Part shown: positions 47,523-61,295 of the stretch, piece by piece | How positions within the stretch are numbered: position 1 is the first letter of the stretch | Layout of the letters: each line of letters begins with the position of its first letter | Assembly (NCBI GenBank): GCA_033980235.1 | Contig: CM067067.1 | Location: 14,054,901-14,118,900 of the forward strand | Direction: 5' to 3' | DNA from: Diadema setosum | Lineage: Eukaryota > Echinodermata > Echinoidea > Diadematoida > Diadematidae | Length of the DNA: 64,000 bases | The notes under the pieces: generated by a model | Told to the model about the DNA's origin: nothing | Databases searched by the model: none | The model's input: only the letters and a program-made list of their open reading frames with translations | Program-made: the position numbers and the translations under genes

Positions 47523-49582
47523 GATATCACAAGATGGAATATGAATAATAGGGAATTATCAATTAGAATTTCTTTCTTTTTTACCATGGAAGATGTGGCC
47601 CGAATCTTGTCGAAGATTCTTCATGACTCACAAATATCAGCCATGCAGGAAATTGTCGTTGCTATGTTACGCTGGATCGTAACCTCAACGATCACTCTCT
47701 TTGAGGTAGCTATCAATCGGAGTATACAAGTTTTAGCTCACATGAGCTTAACAAAGAACGAACGTGAGTCCTTTACGCAACACCCGAGTGACAGATTATG
47801 ACCACTCATACTCAATTATATATATCATAAATCAAGTTCATCTCCGTCTAGTACACCTTGCGAACGCTTCGTTCCGGCTCTCAATCCTCATGATTTAACT
47901 CGCTCATTATCATCGACATCCTGCTTCCGCATAGTGTCCATGCAAATTCAGGTATGTCAGGTGGTGGCACTGACAGGGTTAGATCGTAGCCATGGCAGCT
48001 CTTCAACTTCGAGTAGTTTTGAGTGGGGAACAGCTGCTGGTCTCAGTCTCTTGATGATGGAGTGCTCCCTATAGCCATTAAACCCCCCAACTTAAACCAG
48101 AATAAAACAAGAGAAAAACAAAGCTTTTATGGTTCCTCCCGAATTTTTGTTACTGATCGTTTGTATGTATATAATCATGAGTTTCGCTGGGTTTGGTAAT
48201 GGAATCTTAAAACGTTTCGCTTCCATTACGACACGTTTTCTTGTTTGGGCGTGCATTTTTTTTTTTCAAGCTTGCATTTGGTAAGAATATAAGGTCTTTT
48301 TGTTTCTTCTAACGAAGATATCACTTTGACGCTTGTATTTCTAACATGTTCTTCAAATTTCAAAGTCTGTCGTAATCTTAAGTTTGCATTTGTTTAGTTA
48401 TTACGTAGTTGCTAGTATGTGCTGCTCTCAATAGAACCTTCTGTTGAAACTTAAGCTTTGGCCTGAAGTCGTCAGCAGAGGAGTCAGCTAGTCCCATGTT
48501 CATCAAGTCATTTCAGACTCCGATGAACTATACGGGAGCAGCATTACTGTTGAGCTGTAAAGTAAGCTTTATGGCTATGAATATAACAAGCAAGAAAAGA
48601 ATTTATTTTCCTCAAGGCCTATCCCAGGAAATTCATCCGAAGTGATCATCCGGGAATAAGCATCCTCGTGGATGATTGACAGACTTAAGTCTGCGCTGCA
48701 ATTGTCAGAGGTATAGTTTACCAGCGATGCAGTGTTCCCAAAACCATTACACGTCGTTGACAAGAGCGTTTTTCCGAGACAATACAAAGAATTTACTCAT
48801 TAACACCAAATCATCTGAACTGGAAAATTGATCTCGTCTCTGTCAGGGGAGAGACAAAATGTTGAAGCAAGAAAAAAAATAAGTCCCCATCGGTATCAGA
48901 AAGGGGATCATTAATTACACATGCAAAGGACAGAACGATTCTATTCTCCGATTGTATTGTGCGTGAGAAGAATTCGCGTCACCTTCTTCATGGCGCATGC
49001 GTAGAAAGGCTTTAGTCACCAGCAGTTACAAGAACGGGCAACTGATGCGCAGGCGCCGGACAAGCAAAGGTTGACGTTTCATGTCACTTCCAATCTGCTC
49101 TTCCCCCCCCCCCTCCTCCATTAGTGTCAGGAAAATTTTTCTCCAAGGACATTTATGTAAGGGTTTTTAATAAGCCTAAGCTTGGCACCATCTTGTCTTT
49201 CATCATCCCCATCACTCAGGTCACATCCATCGGGTATGATATACTTGAAGCTCATGTTATAATAATTATGAAAGGTGACTTTTAACGCCAAGAGCCCCTG
49301 TCCTTCTCGATTAGGTCGTTTAGGTGGGTCCATAATCTGATTTCATTAGATTTTCGCCATCATACGTGTCCTCTGCAATGTCACAAGAGAGTAATGGCAG
49401 TGACGGTGACGTCATAATGGCAAGAAAGACAAGAGGAAAAAAAAATGGCCATGTCCTTGTAAAGAAGAGCGGTGGACATAAATTCGGTGCAGTGGCGTGG
49501 CGGTGGATGATAAATCGGTTGACAAGTGCATTATCCCGTAAACGTCATGAACACCTCGCACCGAGTCTCGCGCGCCCATGAA
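47523..49582. other. Non-coding stretch
   Basis: At 47957-48120 GGGTTAGATCGTAGCCATGGCA and an A-rich end resemble a decayed copy of the 39.9-kb SINE. Open frames at 49127-49333 (minus) and 49366-49581 (plus) show no known motif. No gene supported. Confidence 0.5.
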
Positions 49583-49601
49583 GGGGGGGGGGGGGGGGGG
49601 G
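49583..49601. repeat. G19 homopolymer and G-rich flank
   Basis: Nineteen G followed by CGGGGGTGGGGG, strong G-quadruplex potential. Confidence 0.95.
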
Positions 49602-52600
49602 CGGGGGTGGGGGATGGCATTTACTTGGGACATTAGCAGCCCAGAAATTCACACGGATGAGGCCCGTGGGACAAGCTATAGTGTCACACCGTAATGCCAT
49701 TAAAAAAACAACAACATTTGTATGAACATCCGTTATCCACTTGAAAACATATTTCTCAGTCTGTGTCGGACATTTTTTTTTCTACCATCATCAGCAAGGA
49801 AGTAAATGTCCCAGAGGATTCAAGGCAACTCTTAAACGGGGACGTGGCAACGTCACGTTCACATGAGTTTTCAAGAACTTTCTCAACTAGGCCATACAAC
49901 AGTAATGTATATTCTCAGTTGGAAGAGTAGACAATTTGCCGTCAAGGTTACCAAAACATTATTGATGAGTGAATTCAAGTTCAATTCAATCCAATCTTAT
50001 CTTAATGTAAGAAAATTACAAATGCAGTTCAGGTTTCATCACAAATGCTCTGGGATACACATTGACTTTACTGATGACACACATATCTGCATATAGCTAT
50101 GAAAACTTAGCCATTATTCAACGGAAAGCTCTCAATATCTCGAATTAATAAAACATTTTTCTTTTCTCATCTACACTATACGTCCCAGCAACGGGGCAAC
50201 TCTCTCCTTTCATGATAAACCTTCCCGAATACAGGGAAATAGATATTATCACATCTACTTGATGCCGCCAACCCACTACGGGTGTAAGTTATGTTGTATA
50301 ATCGTGTGCAGCAGCGTCCTTTGTATACACTTTTTGACCATTATTGATGTACAGCAAAAACAAAACAACACGAAGGATAACAAAAACTAAACAAAAAAGC
50401 AACGAAAGCAAGCAAACGTTAGTTATCTATCAAAATATGAGTGATATTGTCTGGGCGACGAAGAAAACATAATTAATTTCGAGAAAGGTGTATCAGTAAT
50501 CATTTTGAAATGCGCCAAGTATATAGGTCAAGTAGGCCAACTACACTTTGAAATGAAAATGAAGCGATTCCAAAATTAATAGAGAAAGAGAGAGAGAGAG
50601 AGAGAGGGGAATACACGGAGGGGAGGGGGAGGGCAGATATTTTTGACAGATTGACAGTCAGTATTTTGCTCTTTCACATTCCAGATAGGCAATTACACTT
50701 GTTTCTGACAAGCAAAGAAGGGTTGCCTGCTACAGCAATCAAGATTTCCAGAGAGCCATAGCGCCAACGCATTTCTGCTACATTTCTGCTGCATTTCTGC
50801 ATAGGCAATCAAAATTGAACACCCCTCGGTAATAATTCAGTCTTTGATGGTTGTCTATAGTCTGCGACTTTAGACCCCTAGGAGTGTCGGTCGGTTATAC
50901 ATCTCTGAGACGAAATCTTACCCTTGAAGGCGCTAATATTGTGACATTTCTCGAAGCTCTGGCGCATTAACGTATGAATAATATACAGTTTTCACAGGTG
51001 GAGAAAAGACTGAATAATGGAGCATGGAATCGTACAATAATGACTATAGAGATTAGAACCATAATCAACTACTGATCTTGTCCATTTTCTGTTTGCTTTA
51101 GAATTTGGGGACCTTGCCTCTTGGGCTATAAAGTCTACTGATAGTGATGATTATCTTGACTATAGACGATGAAGCCTCAGAGGCGTTGATGGCGAGCGTA
51201 ACCTTCCAGTCGTCATAAAATCAGTACACAGACTTTATACACACACACACAGTCACACACACACACGCACACTATCTCTGCACCTAACGGGTCTTCGTTA
51301 GTAGACAAGCACATGTGGCTACCTAATGAGACACAGAGTTGAAGATACTGTGTGCTCAGTGTGGCTTCTGGGAATTCTGCAGACGGAGCGTGTTTTACAG
51401 CAGAGGTCGTCAGCTGTCTGCATGAGATGTCGACGTATTAATGCCTCCCAGGGACTCCGGGAACCAGAGGGGTTTGATGTTAAGAGTTAGGGGGCAGGAG
51501 GAAAGGGGCATGAAGGGGGTTGGGAAAGTGGGTCAGGAGGGTTTGGCCGGAGGGAGGGTGGCAAGATTATAATGCTATAGAGGCTTATGTATATCACCAG
51601 AGTTGTTTCAGATTCTGTCCATCTGTCTGTCTGTCTGTCTGTGTCTCTGTTCCCACCTCTTTCTTTACACATGTATAAAATATATACATCTTTGATAGAT
51701 ATACTCAAAGATAGATATAATAGATGGTATTTGACAGGTACAATGATGTATATATTTATATATGAACATTTACATAATTATGATTATACGTTCATGCTTC
51801 ATGTCCACATGTATATCCATATCTATGTGTTTGTGTGTGTGTGTGTGGGTTGTTTTGTCTTTGTATTTCTAAGTTATATGAATTGATGTGGACTTTTCTT
51901 TTTGGACCATTGTCTGCCTTTGGACAAAACAAAACAAAACAAAACAAAACAAAACAAAACAAAACAAATATAAAAAACAAAACTCAAAGCCCCAATTCGC
52001 GATGCGAGAGTTTACATCAGCCCCAGCTGTACGGTATGGTATATAGTCATGTTGGAGAATTACCATGGAAGACAGTGATGTTTAGGATAATATATAGCAT
52101 TGCAGTATAATTCCTCACAAGCTTAGGTTAAAGGTTCTTTCTGAACACATTATAGAGAGATTAAGCTAGAAAATTTTAAAGTTTACGTCGAATAAATACT
52201 TGGTCGTGACCAAAATGTGAAAATCAGCTGAAGTGATGTAATTCACCCACAACTCTCCAGTCTGTCTGTTGTATTAAAAAAAAAAATAGATGTCATAAAA
52301 ATCTTCCTTTAGGTTGATAATTCAGCAACTAAAACTCTTTTTTGTTCTAAATCTCCATAGGAACCACAACAAACATTGTATTGATGTGAATGGAAGCAGT
52401 TTTTTTCTTCTTTTTATTAGGATCTTGTGAAGAAACTTTGATGAAGGATTAAGGATAGCCAAAGACAGACTTGTGAGGTCGTGACCTTATACGTTTTACA
52501 TGGTGTGCTTGAAGCTGATATCAAATTTTATTGAAAGTTTTTAAATTTCGGCAACTTCTATACTTCACGGTTTTTTTTCCCCATGAAACTTGTGTCTTTT

Positions 52601-53109
52601 TGTTTGGTTGCATTATGTATCTTTATCTTAATGCTTACATCACGGGATGGGTCGATTTGCCCTTTAATAGCAATGCCGTTATCAAACGGCTACAGGACCG
52701 TCCAGGACGTCATTAACTCAAGGTGCATGTGGAAGTAATGAACGGTTCTTCCATGATCCTTTTTTTCCTCTCATGGGGTGGCTATAGATTGCTCTTCCAA
52801 TTTCCAAATCTATACTTGCAATCCGCTCCAAACTTTTCTCCGTCTTTGTTTTGTTTTGTTTTCTTTTCTTTTGTGTGTCTTTTTTTTTTTACCTTAGAAG
52901 CCACGCAATAGACAATGTTCTGTTCTCATTCTCTGTGTGTATAGACGCATAATATGAGCAAGAAGTCAAGTTCGATGTGCAGGCATTCCCCCTGTTCTTT
53001 GGTCAAGCAAATCCGAAATTTTGAAATTATGTAAATCTATTAATACAAAATAATGTGTGGGGGCTACTGGTAATATCTGGTAACTGGTTACTGAAATATA
53101 TATATACAA
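49602..53109. other. Non-coding stretch
   Basis: Contains (GA)n at 50582-50607, three copies of an 11-mer CATTTCTGCTR at about 50772-50803, interrupted (CA)n at 51237-51270, (CTGT)n at 51622-51642 and (AAAAC)n at 51925-51966. No gene recognised. Confidence 0.6.
51925..51966. repeat. (AAAAC)n microsatellite
   Basis: About eight pentamer units, the reverse complement of the 7.7-kb tract. Confidence 0.9.
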
Positions 53110-53114
53110 ATATA

Positions 53115-53179
<65 letters not shown>
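53110..53179. repeat. (AT)n microsatellite
   Basis: About 34 AT units with one TG. Confidence 0.95.
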
Positions 53180-53180
<1 letters not shown>

Positions 53181-55282
53181 CTACTTAGTTTTAGTGGCGC
53201 ATGAAATGAAATGGAAAAGTTTTGCCGGATGTGACGCTATATATACGCTAAGATGAAATAAAAATGGGGTTTAGAAGAAGAAGAAGAAGAACAACAACAA
53301 CAAAATGAATTGTACAACCAGAGAAACCGTATGAGTCATACACACGATCGTCTGTTCGTTTGTTTGTTACTTAGTTGTTGTTTTTTCAAGATCTCTGTGT
53401 GGAGTGCCTTTCAGGGTTACTGAGGTTGAATGAAATCGGGCTGGCGAGAAAGACATAAGACATTAAGAAAAAGAAAAAAAAAACCAACAAAACACACAGA
53501 ACATCTCAACTACTCCTAAGGCGTTTTGTTTTTCCTTTTCTGCCGGAGTGTCCACAGAGATGGGGGCGCGCTTAAATGCCTTATCCTGTTAAATCATCCT
53601 AGAAAACATAGCCCCAGGAATCGGCCGCTCTTTCCTTGATAGGTTGGTTCTTTTCTTCTTCTTTTTTTTTTTCTTAAAGAGTAAGTGAGCTGTTCAATTA
53701 TTGAGGCAGACATCCTGCGACACTATAGCAGTCTCCTTCAATTTATTGGTAAGTGTGAAACTGACTCTCACTTTATGGAAATTAATTTCCTTCTTGTTTT
53801 CCTTTCTCCCCTCTCACCTAAATTCAATTTGATGTGCCACTTCTCCCTAAGTAATTCCTTCTTGCTATGCGTTCTAGTTTTGGAAATCTAAATGAATGAA
53901 AATCAGACTAAGGAAAAACATTACGACAGTGAAAGTTATAGGGTGGTAATAAATTGTATCGATCTGCTTCCAATATTGTGCCTGTAAGTCATCTATAAGA
54001 TGAAAAAAAAAAACACCCAACAACAACCAACAATCAAACACAATCTTGGTTGATGGGTTTTGATGGACAGTGTTTATCTGAATGATCGTTCACTTTCGAA
54101 TTTGAATACATAGTAACTGAGATATAGATGCTGAATCGCTGGATTAAACCGACCAGAATCATTGGGCTGGTGGTCGCATGAAGTGGCCAGGTGATTGAAT
54201 TGTGCACCAGCGAGAGGATTTAGCATTTCATGTTCCCATACCGTCCTTTTCTTGACCAATATTAAGAAAAATTCGTTTTTCGTCAAACATTTTCGAAGAC
54301 ATAGCATTCAGAATCGTCGATTGTCATTCAAATTCGTCCCTCCCGCTGACGGATCGCAGAATGTGAAGATCAAATTCGTCTTTGTTCACACAATTTCATG
54401 AATTTTTCATTCAAATTAGTCAGATGTTGTTGATTCTTTATTTTGATGGTGAACCAACTTTGAGCCGACATATTTTTACTTTCTCTCGTAAATTGTTTCG
54501 TTACACATTATTCCCTTACCATTTTCATAGACAATACACACGAAAAACATGACTGCCAACCAAAATTGATTGATGGATAAACGACAATCGAAAGTCATAT
54601 CCCAGGACAGTATGTCAGTGTCACATTTTGAACTTTAACTCGTAATGTTTAGGTTTTCGCATCATAATGCATGAAGCAAACTTTAAATTTGTACCCTGGA
54701 AAGCAGCAAACATAATTATGTTATCGATTCTTTGACATTAAAAAGGCAACAATTCTACACTTAAATTTTGTCTCTAAATAATGTTTGCCTAGAAATTGTT
54801 TGTCAGTGTTTTCGTTTGCGAGACAGTACGTCTGTTTGTATCAATGTGTACTCGGATTGCCTGTGTGTGTGTCTGTATCTGTGGCTCTATGTGTGTGTGT
54901 GTGTGGGGGGGGGGGCACTTGTATGTATGTTAACTCCTGAATATAAAATGTGAACGGTTACAGAAAAAAAAATACATGAATGACTGAAAAATCACACCGG
55001 ATATAGATATGAGACGAATATGAATGAAAATTTAACGAAAATGATTGACAAAAGACAAAATCGATCCTGCTGTTTTGAGTGCTGCGAGTGAGACTGACGA
55101 ATTTTAACTGTAAATGACGAAAATGTATGCCAAATGACTAAATTGAATGGACTTTATTTGAAAATGAACGACGAAAGACGAATTTGAAAGTAAGATTTGC
55201 CTATTCCCAAATTCCTGCGACAAAATTGAAGTAAAAATTTGTGAAATTGAATGATAAAAGTTTGAAATTGAATGGGAAAACC
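53180..55282. other. Non-coding stretch with a degenerate short motif
   Basis: GAA/CAA units at 53273-53302. At 54070-54420 and 54990-55270, variants of GACGAATTTGAATGA recur, in opposite sense in the two places. (GT)n then G10 at 54883-54914. No gene recognised. Confidence 0.5.
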
Positions 55283-55292
55283 TATAATAATG

Positions 55293-55374
<82 letters not shown>

Positions 55375-55470
55375 TAATAATAATAATAATAGTAATAATA
55401 ATGATAATAGTTATGATGATTTTTATTATTATTACTCTTACTATTATCATTATCATTATTATTATAATAA
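55283..55470. repeat. (AAT)n grading into (ATT)n
   Basis: About 30 AAT units, then GAT-punctuated units, then ATT units, so the block is partly self-complementary. It yields long poly-Asn, poly-Ile and poly-Tyr frames that are not genes. A second block with the same layout is at 60211-60450. Confidence 0.95.
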
Positions 55471-55710
55471 AAACATTCCACAAAATGGGGTTCCAAGTTA
55501 ACTATCCTTCAGAGCCACAAAATCGAGTACTCGGGTTGTAGACCCATGTACATTATCTCTCGTCTGAGTACAAGTTGTCGAATTGGCGATAAAAGTTTTC
55601 ACATAAAGAAAAAAAAATCGTAATCATTATGATAAGTCTAATGCTGCTGTAAATCTACGTTCTTTGTTTACAAGTCACCTTACATCTGTCTTTAAGTCGT
55701 GAAAAACCTT

Positions 55711-55771
55711 TGATAAAGCTTCTTGCTGTGATGAAAGTGTCTATGATAAAGCTTCTTGCTGTGGTGAAAGT
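55711..55771. repeat. Two-copy 33-bp tandem duplication
   Basis: TGATAAAGCTTCTTGCTGTG plus RTGAAAGT occurs at 55711-55738 and 55744-55771 with a single difference. Confidence 0.85.
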
Positions 55772-58608
55772 AACGAGGACGAGATGGGGACAACCTGGTT
55801 TTCTCCGTTCTTTTTACTCGTTTTTTTTTTTTTTTTTTTTTGTAGTTACAATGGCCGAACGCAATTAAAATGGATCGTCTGCTAATTCTGCGTGATGGTG
55901 AAGTTACAGTTAAACCAAGCCCCTGTCATATACCATTTCCTCGATTGGTATGAATTGGCACGTTCTGATTCGAACAATACGGCGCCAGTCTTCTCGAACT
56001 CGTTGCTTATAGACGAAAGAACAAAGGCTCTCGTGCAGCCCCGCCTACATTATTGTACTTGTACTCCACCTATTCTTTCTTCCCTATATCTTTTACTGCA
56101 TTTCTTTCTTTCCTTCTTTCTCTATTTCTGTCCGTTTGTCTGTCTGTCTGTTTATCTGTCTGTGTGTATCTCTCTCTCTCATTTACAAGATTCTTTCTCT
56201 GGTCTATAACTACTTCATGCGCGGGGGTTGGAGGGAATTTCAAACGAATGCATCATCACACGCGGTCAGAGACTGAAAAACGTGGATAATCAAATGGTAT
56301 TTAGAATTACAGATAGTCTGTGTATATACAGAGTCTGTGTATCGGCTCTTCCGCTCTTCAGACCTCAAAATTAAAGAACTATTTTGACTCGTGTTGATTT
56401 CCCTGTCATGGAAGCATGCAAGTTATGTTTAATCTTTTGGGAAAAGTGTTCTTCATTGTCTTTTATTCATTGTCTTTTATTCAGCAATAATCTACAGATG
56501 ACATCACGGACAGAATCTTGATTTGGAAGGTTTTTTGTGGGCGTGTCTACATATTCGGAAGAAAAATAGTAGATTTTTTAATGAAATATACGGCACCTAT
56601 TTAGATTTTCATTTGAACGCATAGATTAGAGTATCATGAATCCGCACTAGTCAACATGCATCTGCCTTGCACAGTTCCTTTAAACGCTAATACAGACTTG
56701 AAGCAATGCCAGACAAAAACCAGTCGAACCTGACTGTGAACATGGTGAAATGGGAAAAGTTTTGGAAAAGTACCATTGATGATAGCGCATTTTGTTTTGT
56801 CACTTTAAGTAGTCACTTTAGTAGTCTTTTTTTTTTCATGTCTCTATGTGTGTGTGGGTTTTTCTTTCTTTGTTTTGTTGGTTGTTGTTGTTGGTTTTTG
56901 TTTGTTTTTTTTGTCTGTCTTGCGGTCGTGGTCACTTGGACTCCTTCAGGATGACCTTATTTTCAGGTGCCTATTGAATTTTAATGGAGTTGATGATGGT
57001 TTACAATAAATATTTTCTAATTACTGTTGTGTCACAGTATTTTGTTATCATTCTTACTTGGTAAACTTTATTACAAAGTTACTAATTTACTCCCTCAGAG
57101 AGTGATTGTCCCATTGAATTCAACAGTTTATGAAATAACGACGAATACAGCATTTCGATAATGTCAGAAAATGCGTATGCATTCAAATACATATAAGTAC
57201 ACACTATAGGATAGAAATCTGGAGACTGTGTATGTAGAGGTTATTAGCATACTGCATGTATTCACTGACAATTTTAGGCCGAGATTAATACAGATTTGAT
57301 ATAAGCAAATCAAAGTGCTAGCAATATGTGTATTTACTTATTTATTCATTCATCTATGTATTTACTCGTACCACAATGACAAGATGAGAGAGAGAGAGAA
57401 AAAAAAAATAAATCGAAAAGGGGGGGGGGGTGAAAAAGGAGTGTTTTCCGTATTTGCTATATTCAGAGTATAAAACGTGGAAGGGCTTTGATCGTTTTCC
57501 TAGTAAACGAAAAGGTAGAATATTTCAGCAAAATAGGCCTACTCGAACTAATGCGACGAGTATTGTACAAGAGAAATCTCATCTCGCGGTGAATCGCAGG
57601 ATTTCTTCGTCGATCGATCGACAACGGTTATTGGCTATTCTCCCAATCTGCCCCCCCCCCCCCCCTCCTTCCATCAGCCAAAACAACAGATACATCGCTT
57701 AACGCTTAGCCCGCGAAACGGGCATATGGAGTGCTGTCACTCACTGTTATTTTCGGAGAATCGGCGACAGTTCGAATCGATGATCGAACAAACAGGCCTC
57801 GCGTGGTAATCGATAAAGGGAGGGTCGACCGTTTAGTGGCCTGCCACTTTGTCTTTCTCTCCTTCTCTCTCTCTCTTCCTCTTTCTGTTGTCTTCTTGCA
57901 GAGAGTTGCCCACAAGTGGTTTAGTGGTCAATGAGGCAATTAAAGCCACAATGCATTGTTGTTGTTTTTTTTATGCGCGAGTTGCAATGGACGCTCGCTG
58001 TCAAATCTCACAAGATTTTTTTTTCATGAATTAAATGTACTCCTCTTTCCACTAACATTAATTGATAGCTTTAAAGAAAGAAAGAAAAACTATAATATAT
58101 ATGTATATAATATATATATATACATTATATATTAGGAGGCACTTATAGGTTTACTCCATACTCTCTCTTGCATTTTGAAATCGCAGGTTTGTTTTTGTTT
58201 TTGTTTTTTAGACGAATTGGCAATAAAAATGCAGGTAATGTCATCCTTTTGAATAAATAAAAAAGGTATAAAAAAGCCAAAGTAGACAATCACAATTTCT
58301 TCAAAGCTTATTATAACTTGTTGTCATTTTTCTAATTTTGATAATTCAAGTTTCGTCAGTGTTTTATTTCACTATACTTCACATGTATGTACTTCGTGGA
58401 TAACGTTTAGTAATTGTAGTAAATGTAATTATTTGAACAACTTAAAGTAGCAATTGAATTTTATTGAGATTTATGCAACAATATAAGTTGATTAAATATT
58501 ATATGTTTATATGATATTATTAAATCCAATGAAAACCCCAAAACGAGTCAATGCAATATTATGGTGATGAAACGTTGCAGCGACAACACTTTTTGACAAC
58601 AGTGAATG

Positions 58609-58612
<4 letters not shown>

Positions 58613-58652
<40 letters not shown>
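58613..58652. repeat. (TA)n microsatellite
   Basis: About 20 TA units. Confidence 0.95.
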
Positions 58653-58655
<3 letters not shown>

Positions 58656-58911
58656 CAACAAAACCGGTAAGCAAACGGCACCACTGTGAGACGATCATGT
58701 CGTAATTTGACCTCTGTTTGCACGGGTTAAAGGAGGCAGCCATCCCGGATTTCATTTGTTTTGCCCTCAATGCGGGAAGTTAATAAGCGAAGTCTCAGAA
58801 ATCAGCTGGAAATTGGCAAGTTGACCTCAGAAAGCAAAGACCACAGGCAAATGTACAAACATTATTTATTCCTGTTCCGATTAACATCAACGTTGTTGAG
58901 TCTTTTAAATA

Positions 58912-58939
58912 CGCACACACACACACACACACACACACA
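58912..58939. repeat. (CA)n microsatellite
   Basis: About 14 CA units. Confidence 0.95.
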
Positions 58940-59535
58940 TCAGGGAAGATAAACCAACTTCATAAGCCACAAACCTCAGACCCTAACACCAAACTTGCGC
59001 ACACACGTAGACAAGAAATTGTCATCCAACAATACGCTTGGCGCCTTTTCCGTTGAAATATGTGTACGGGTTATGTTATATAGTACAGTGTAAAATGCAT
59101 AGGTAATGGTATAATAGTAATGTAAATGTATAAGACGGGCCCCATCCCAGTCCGGCCCTGCTTATGATGGCGGTCTCCACTGCAATTGATTCTCCCTCTT
59201 TTATGTAGCACAATATGCTCAAGGAGTGGTCAATTCCCGCATTCATTTGAATCCCCTGCTTTCGTTGCATACTACATGTATCCATCTATTACTGTACCTG
59301 GAGAAAAAAAAAGAAATTGACCCTGACCAAACCAATGAATACGTGCAAACGAACTTCATAATGTTTTATGAAAATACACACTCTAACGATGGCAGATATT
59401 GAATACACCGTACAACAATACATGCCTATAACAAAGTTTGTCTTGCGAGATTTGTGTTTATATATTGATTTCATTATTATCATTATTATTGTCTCTATCT
59501 TCACAAGATATCTCTTGGAAATCAATATCACGTCA

Positions 59536-59552
59536 GGTTCCATCCTGGAACC
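59536..59552 (-). other. Hairpin directly after the LINE stop codon
   Basis: GGTTCC and GGAACC with a 5-base loop touch the TAA stop (59555-59553) of the LINE remnant. It lies where a 3' structure used by the reverse transcriptase would be; that role is inferred. Confidence 0.5.
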
Positions 59553-60209
59553 TTAGACTTCTGGTACTTTTCTCAGGATTCGCGCCGTCCCCAGCAATGC
59601 TGCTTTTTGGAGCGTTTGCACTCGATCGGGCGCTCTCACATCGTCCAAGTGCCGTCGCAGCTGCTTTGGCGTTGTTCCGAGTGCTCCAACGACAATAGGG
59701 ATCACCTTCGTTTTCATATTCCACAGGCGGCGAAGTTCTCTGGCAAGGTCCTGGTACTTTTCTTATCTATTCCTTCTCCTTCTCGGCTACTCTGCTGTTT
59801 CCCGGTACCGCGACATCGATGATCGTGCACATCTGAAGAGCCCTTTCTACGACGATGATATCCGGACGCCTATGCTGGGTGATATTGTCAGTTTGAACAT
59901 CGAAATCCCGCAGGATTTTAGCTTGGTCATTTTCAGAAACTTTCTGTGGTTCGTGCATATACCATTTTGCTCTCACATGGTATTTTATGTTTTCTGCAAA
60001 GCTCCCAGTGAACGACTTTTGCCAGTTTGTCATGTCATCTTTTGTACTCTTTTTGGGCCAGTTTACTACAGCCACATACGATATGTTGCACTGTCTCGTC
60101 TCTTTCTCGGCATATCCTGCATGCGGCATCCACATCTCTCTTCTGTACCTTGGCTTTTAGAGCATTCGTTAACAGTGCTTGCTCTTGGGCAGCGATAATC
60201 AGTCCTTCT
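59553..60209 (-). pseudogene. LINE ORF C-terminal remnant, CCHC finger plus restriction-like endonuclease
   Basis: Degenerate C-terminal end of the polyprotein of a non-LTR retrotransposon. Read across three frames on the minus strand it shows AAQEQALLTNALKAK, then CRICRERDETVQHIVCGC, a C-x2-C-x8-H-x4-C finger, then KLAQKEYKR, AKWYMHEPQKVSEND, RRPDIIVVERALQMCTIIDV (the R-PD..D pattern of restriction-like endonucleases), KYQDLARELRRLWNMKTKVI, PIVVGALGTTPKQL and LLGTARILRK before a TAA stop. This order is that of the R2/R4/NeSL/Hero group, which lack the APE endonuclease. Breaks: an in-frame TGA after KEYKR (about 60040), a frameshift near 59970, and a TAG plus frameshift near 59760. The reverse transcriptase domain is absent: the copy stops at a trinucleotide repeat, as expected of a 5'-truncated insertion. 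Confidence 0.85.
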
Positions 60210-60210
60210 G

Positions 60211-60450
<240 letters not shown>

Positions 60451-61086
60451 GTGTGTATGTGTGTGTGTTCCAAGGGTATACACTGCTCTTCATCAACAGG
60501 GGATTGCCTCGCCCCCCCCCCCCGAAATTGAGTTGTTATCGAAATTCTAGAAAATATTTCATTTCATTTCCTTTCATTTATTTCATTTCAATCAACACGA
60601 AACAGATGAATATACGCCTAGTAACATAGAAGCAGTATCATAAAGAAAAGTTCTGTGAACTGAAATGAATAAAAGGACGGTGACTTTTCTAATTATACCG
60701 AATCAAAATCGCAATAGAAATGGAAAGGACTGCAGGGCTTGTGATTTGCAGTCTCCTCGTGAAGAAATTTAGTGCTTAAATCAAATGGCGGATGTATTTT
60801 TCAGTATGACAGCCTTGAAAAAAGCAGTGAATAATGATAAGGGACTAGCGTAAAGTAAGAAAAGAGTATTTATGTATACGCGGAGTATTCACGGCCTAAC
60901 AAAATCCGTTACATATTGATAGGGTATCAAGGTAATCTGGGTGGATACAAGTGTTGCGAATATCTGCACGTACGTTCTGACTGACGATGATTACAGTTTC
61001 TATGGCAACATTTGGTCAACAGCCAATCAGATGTTGGTGTTTTCTTTTTTTTCAACAACCATCTGCAGTATTATTTGCTTTCTCTT

Positions 61087-61088
<2 letters not shown>
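60451..61088. other. Non-coding stretch
   Basis: C10 at 60512-60521 and an (ATTTC)n run at 60550-60590 resembling a minus-strand LINE tail. No gene recognised. Confidence 0.6.
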
Positions 61089-61127
<39 letters not shown>

Positions 61128-61159
61128 TTATCTATCTATCTATCTACCTATCTATCTAC

Positions 61160-61234
<75 letters not shown>

Positions 61235-61235
61235 C

Positions 61236-61291
<56 letters not shown>

Positions 61292-61295
61292 CTAC

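Larger units (their letters stand above)
55471..59535. other. Non-coding stretch
   Basis: Holds a 33-bp two-copy repeat at 55711-55771, T18 at 55822-55839, (CTGT)n near 56138-56160, a CpG-richer patch at 57590-57840 followed by an acceptor-like CTGTTGTCTTCTTGCAG ending at 57901, (TA)n at 58613-58652 and (CA)n at 58912-58939. No exon chain recognised. Confidence 0.5.

Noticed and set aside
55104..55541. Long poly-Asn, poly-Ile and poly-Tyr frames
   Set aside because: By-products of the (AAT)n tract; the same explanation holds for 60027-60629.
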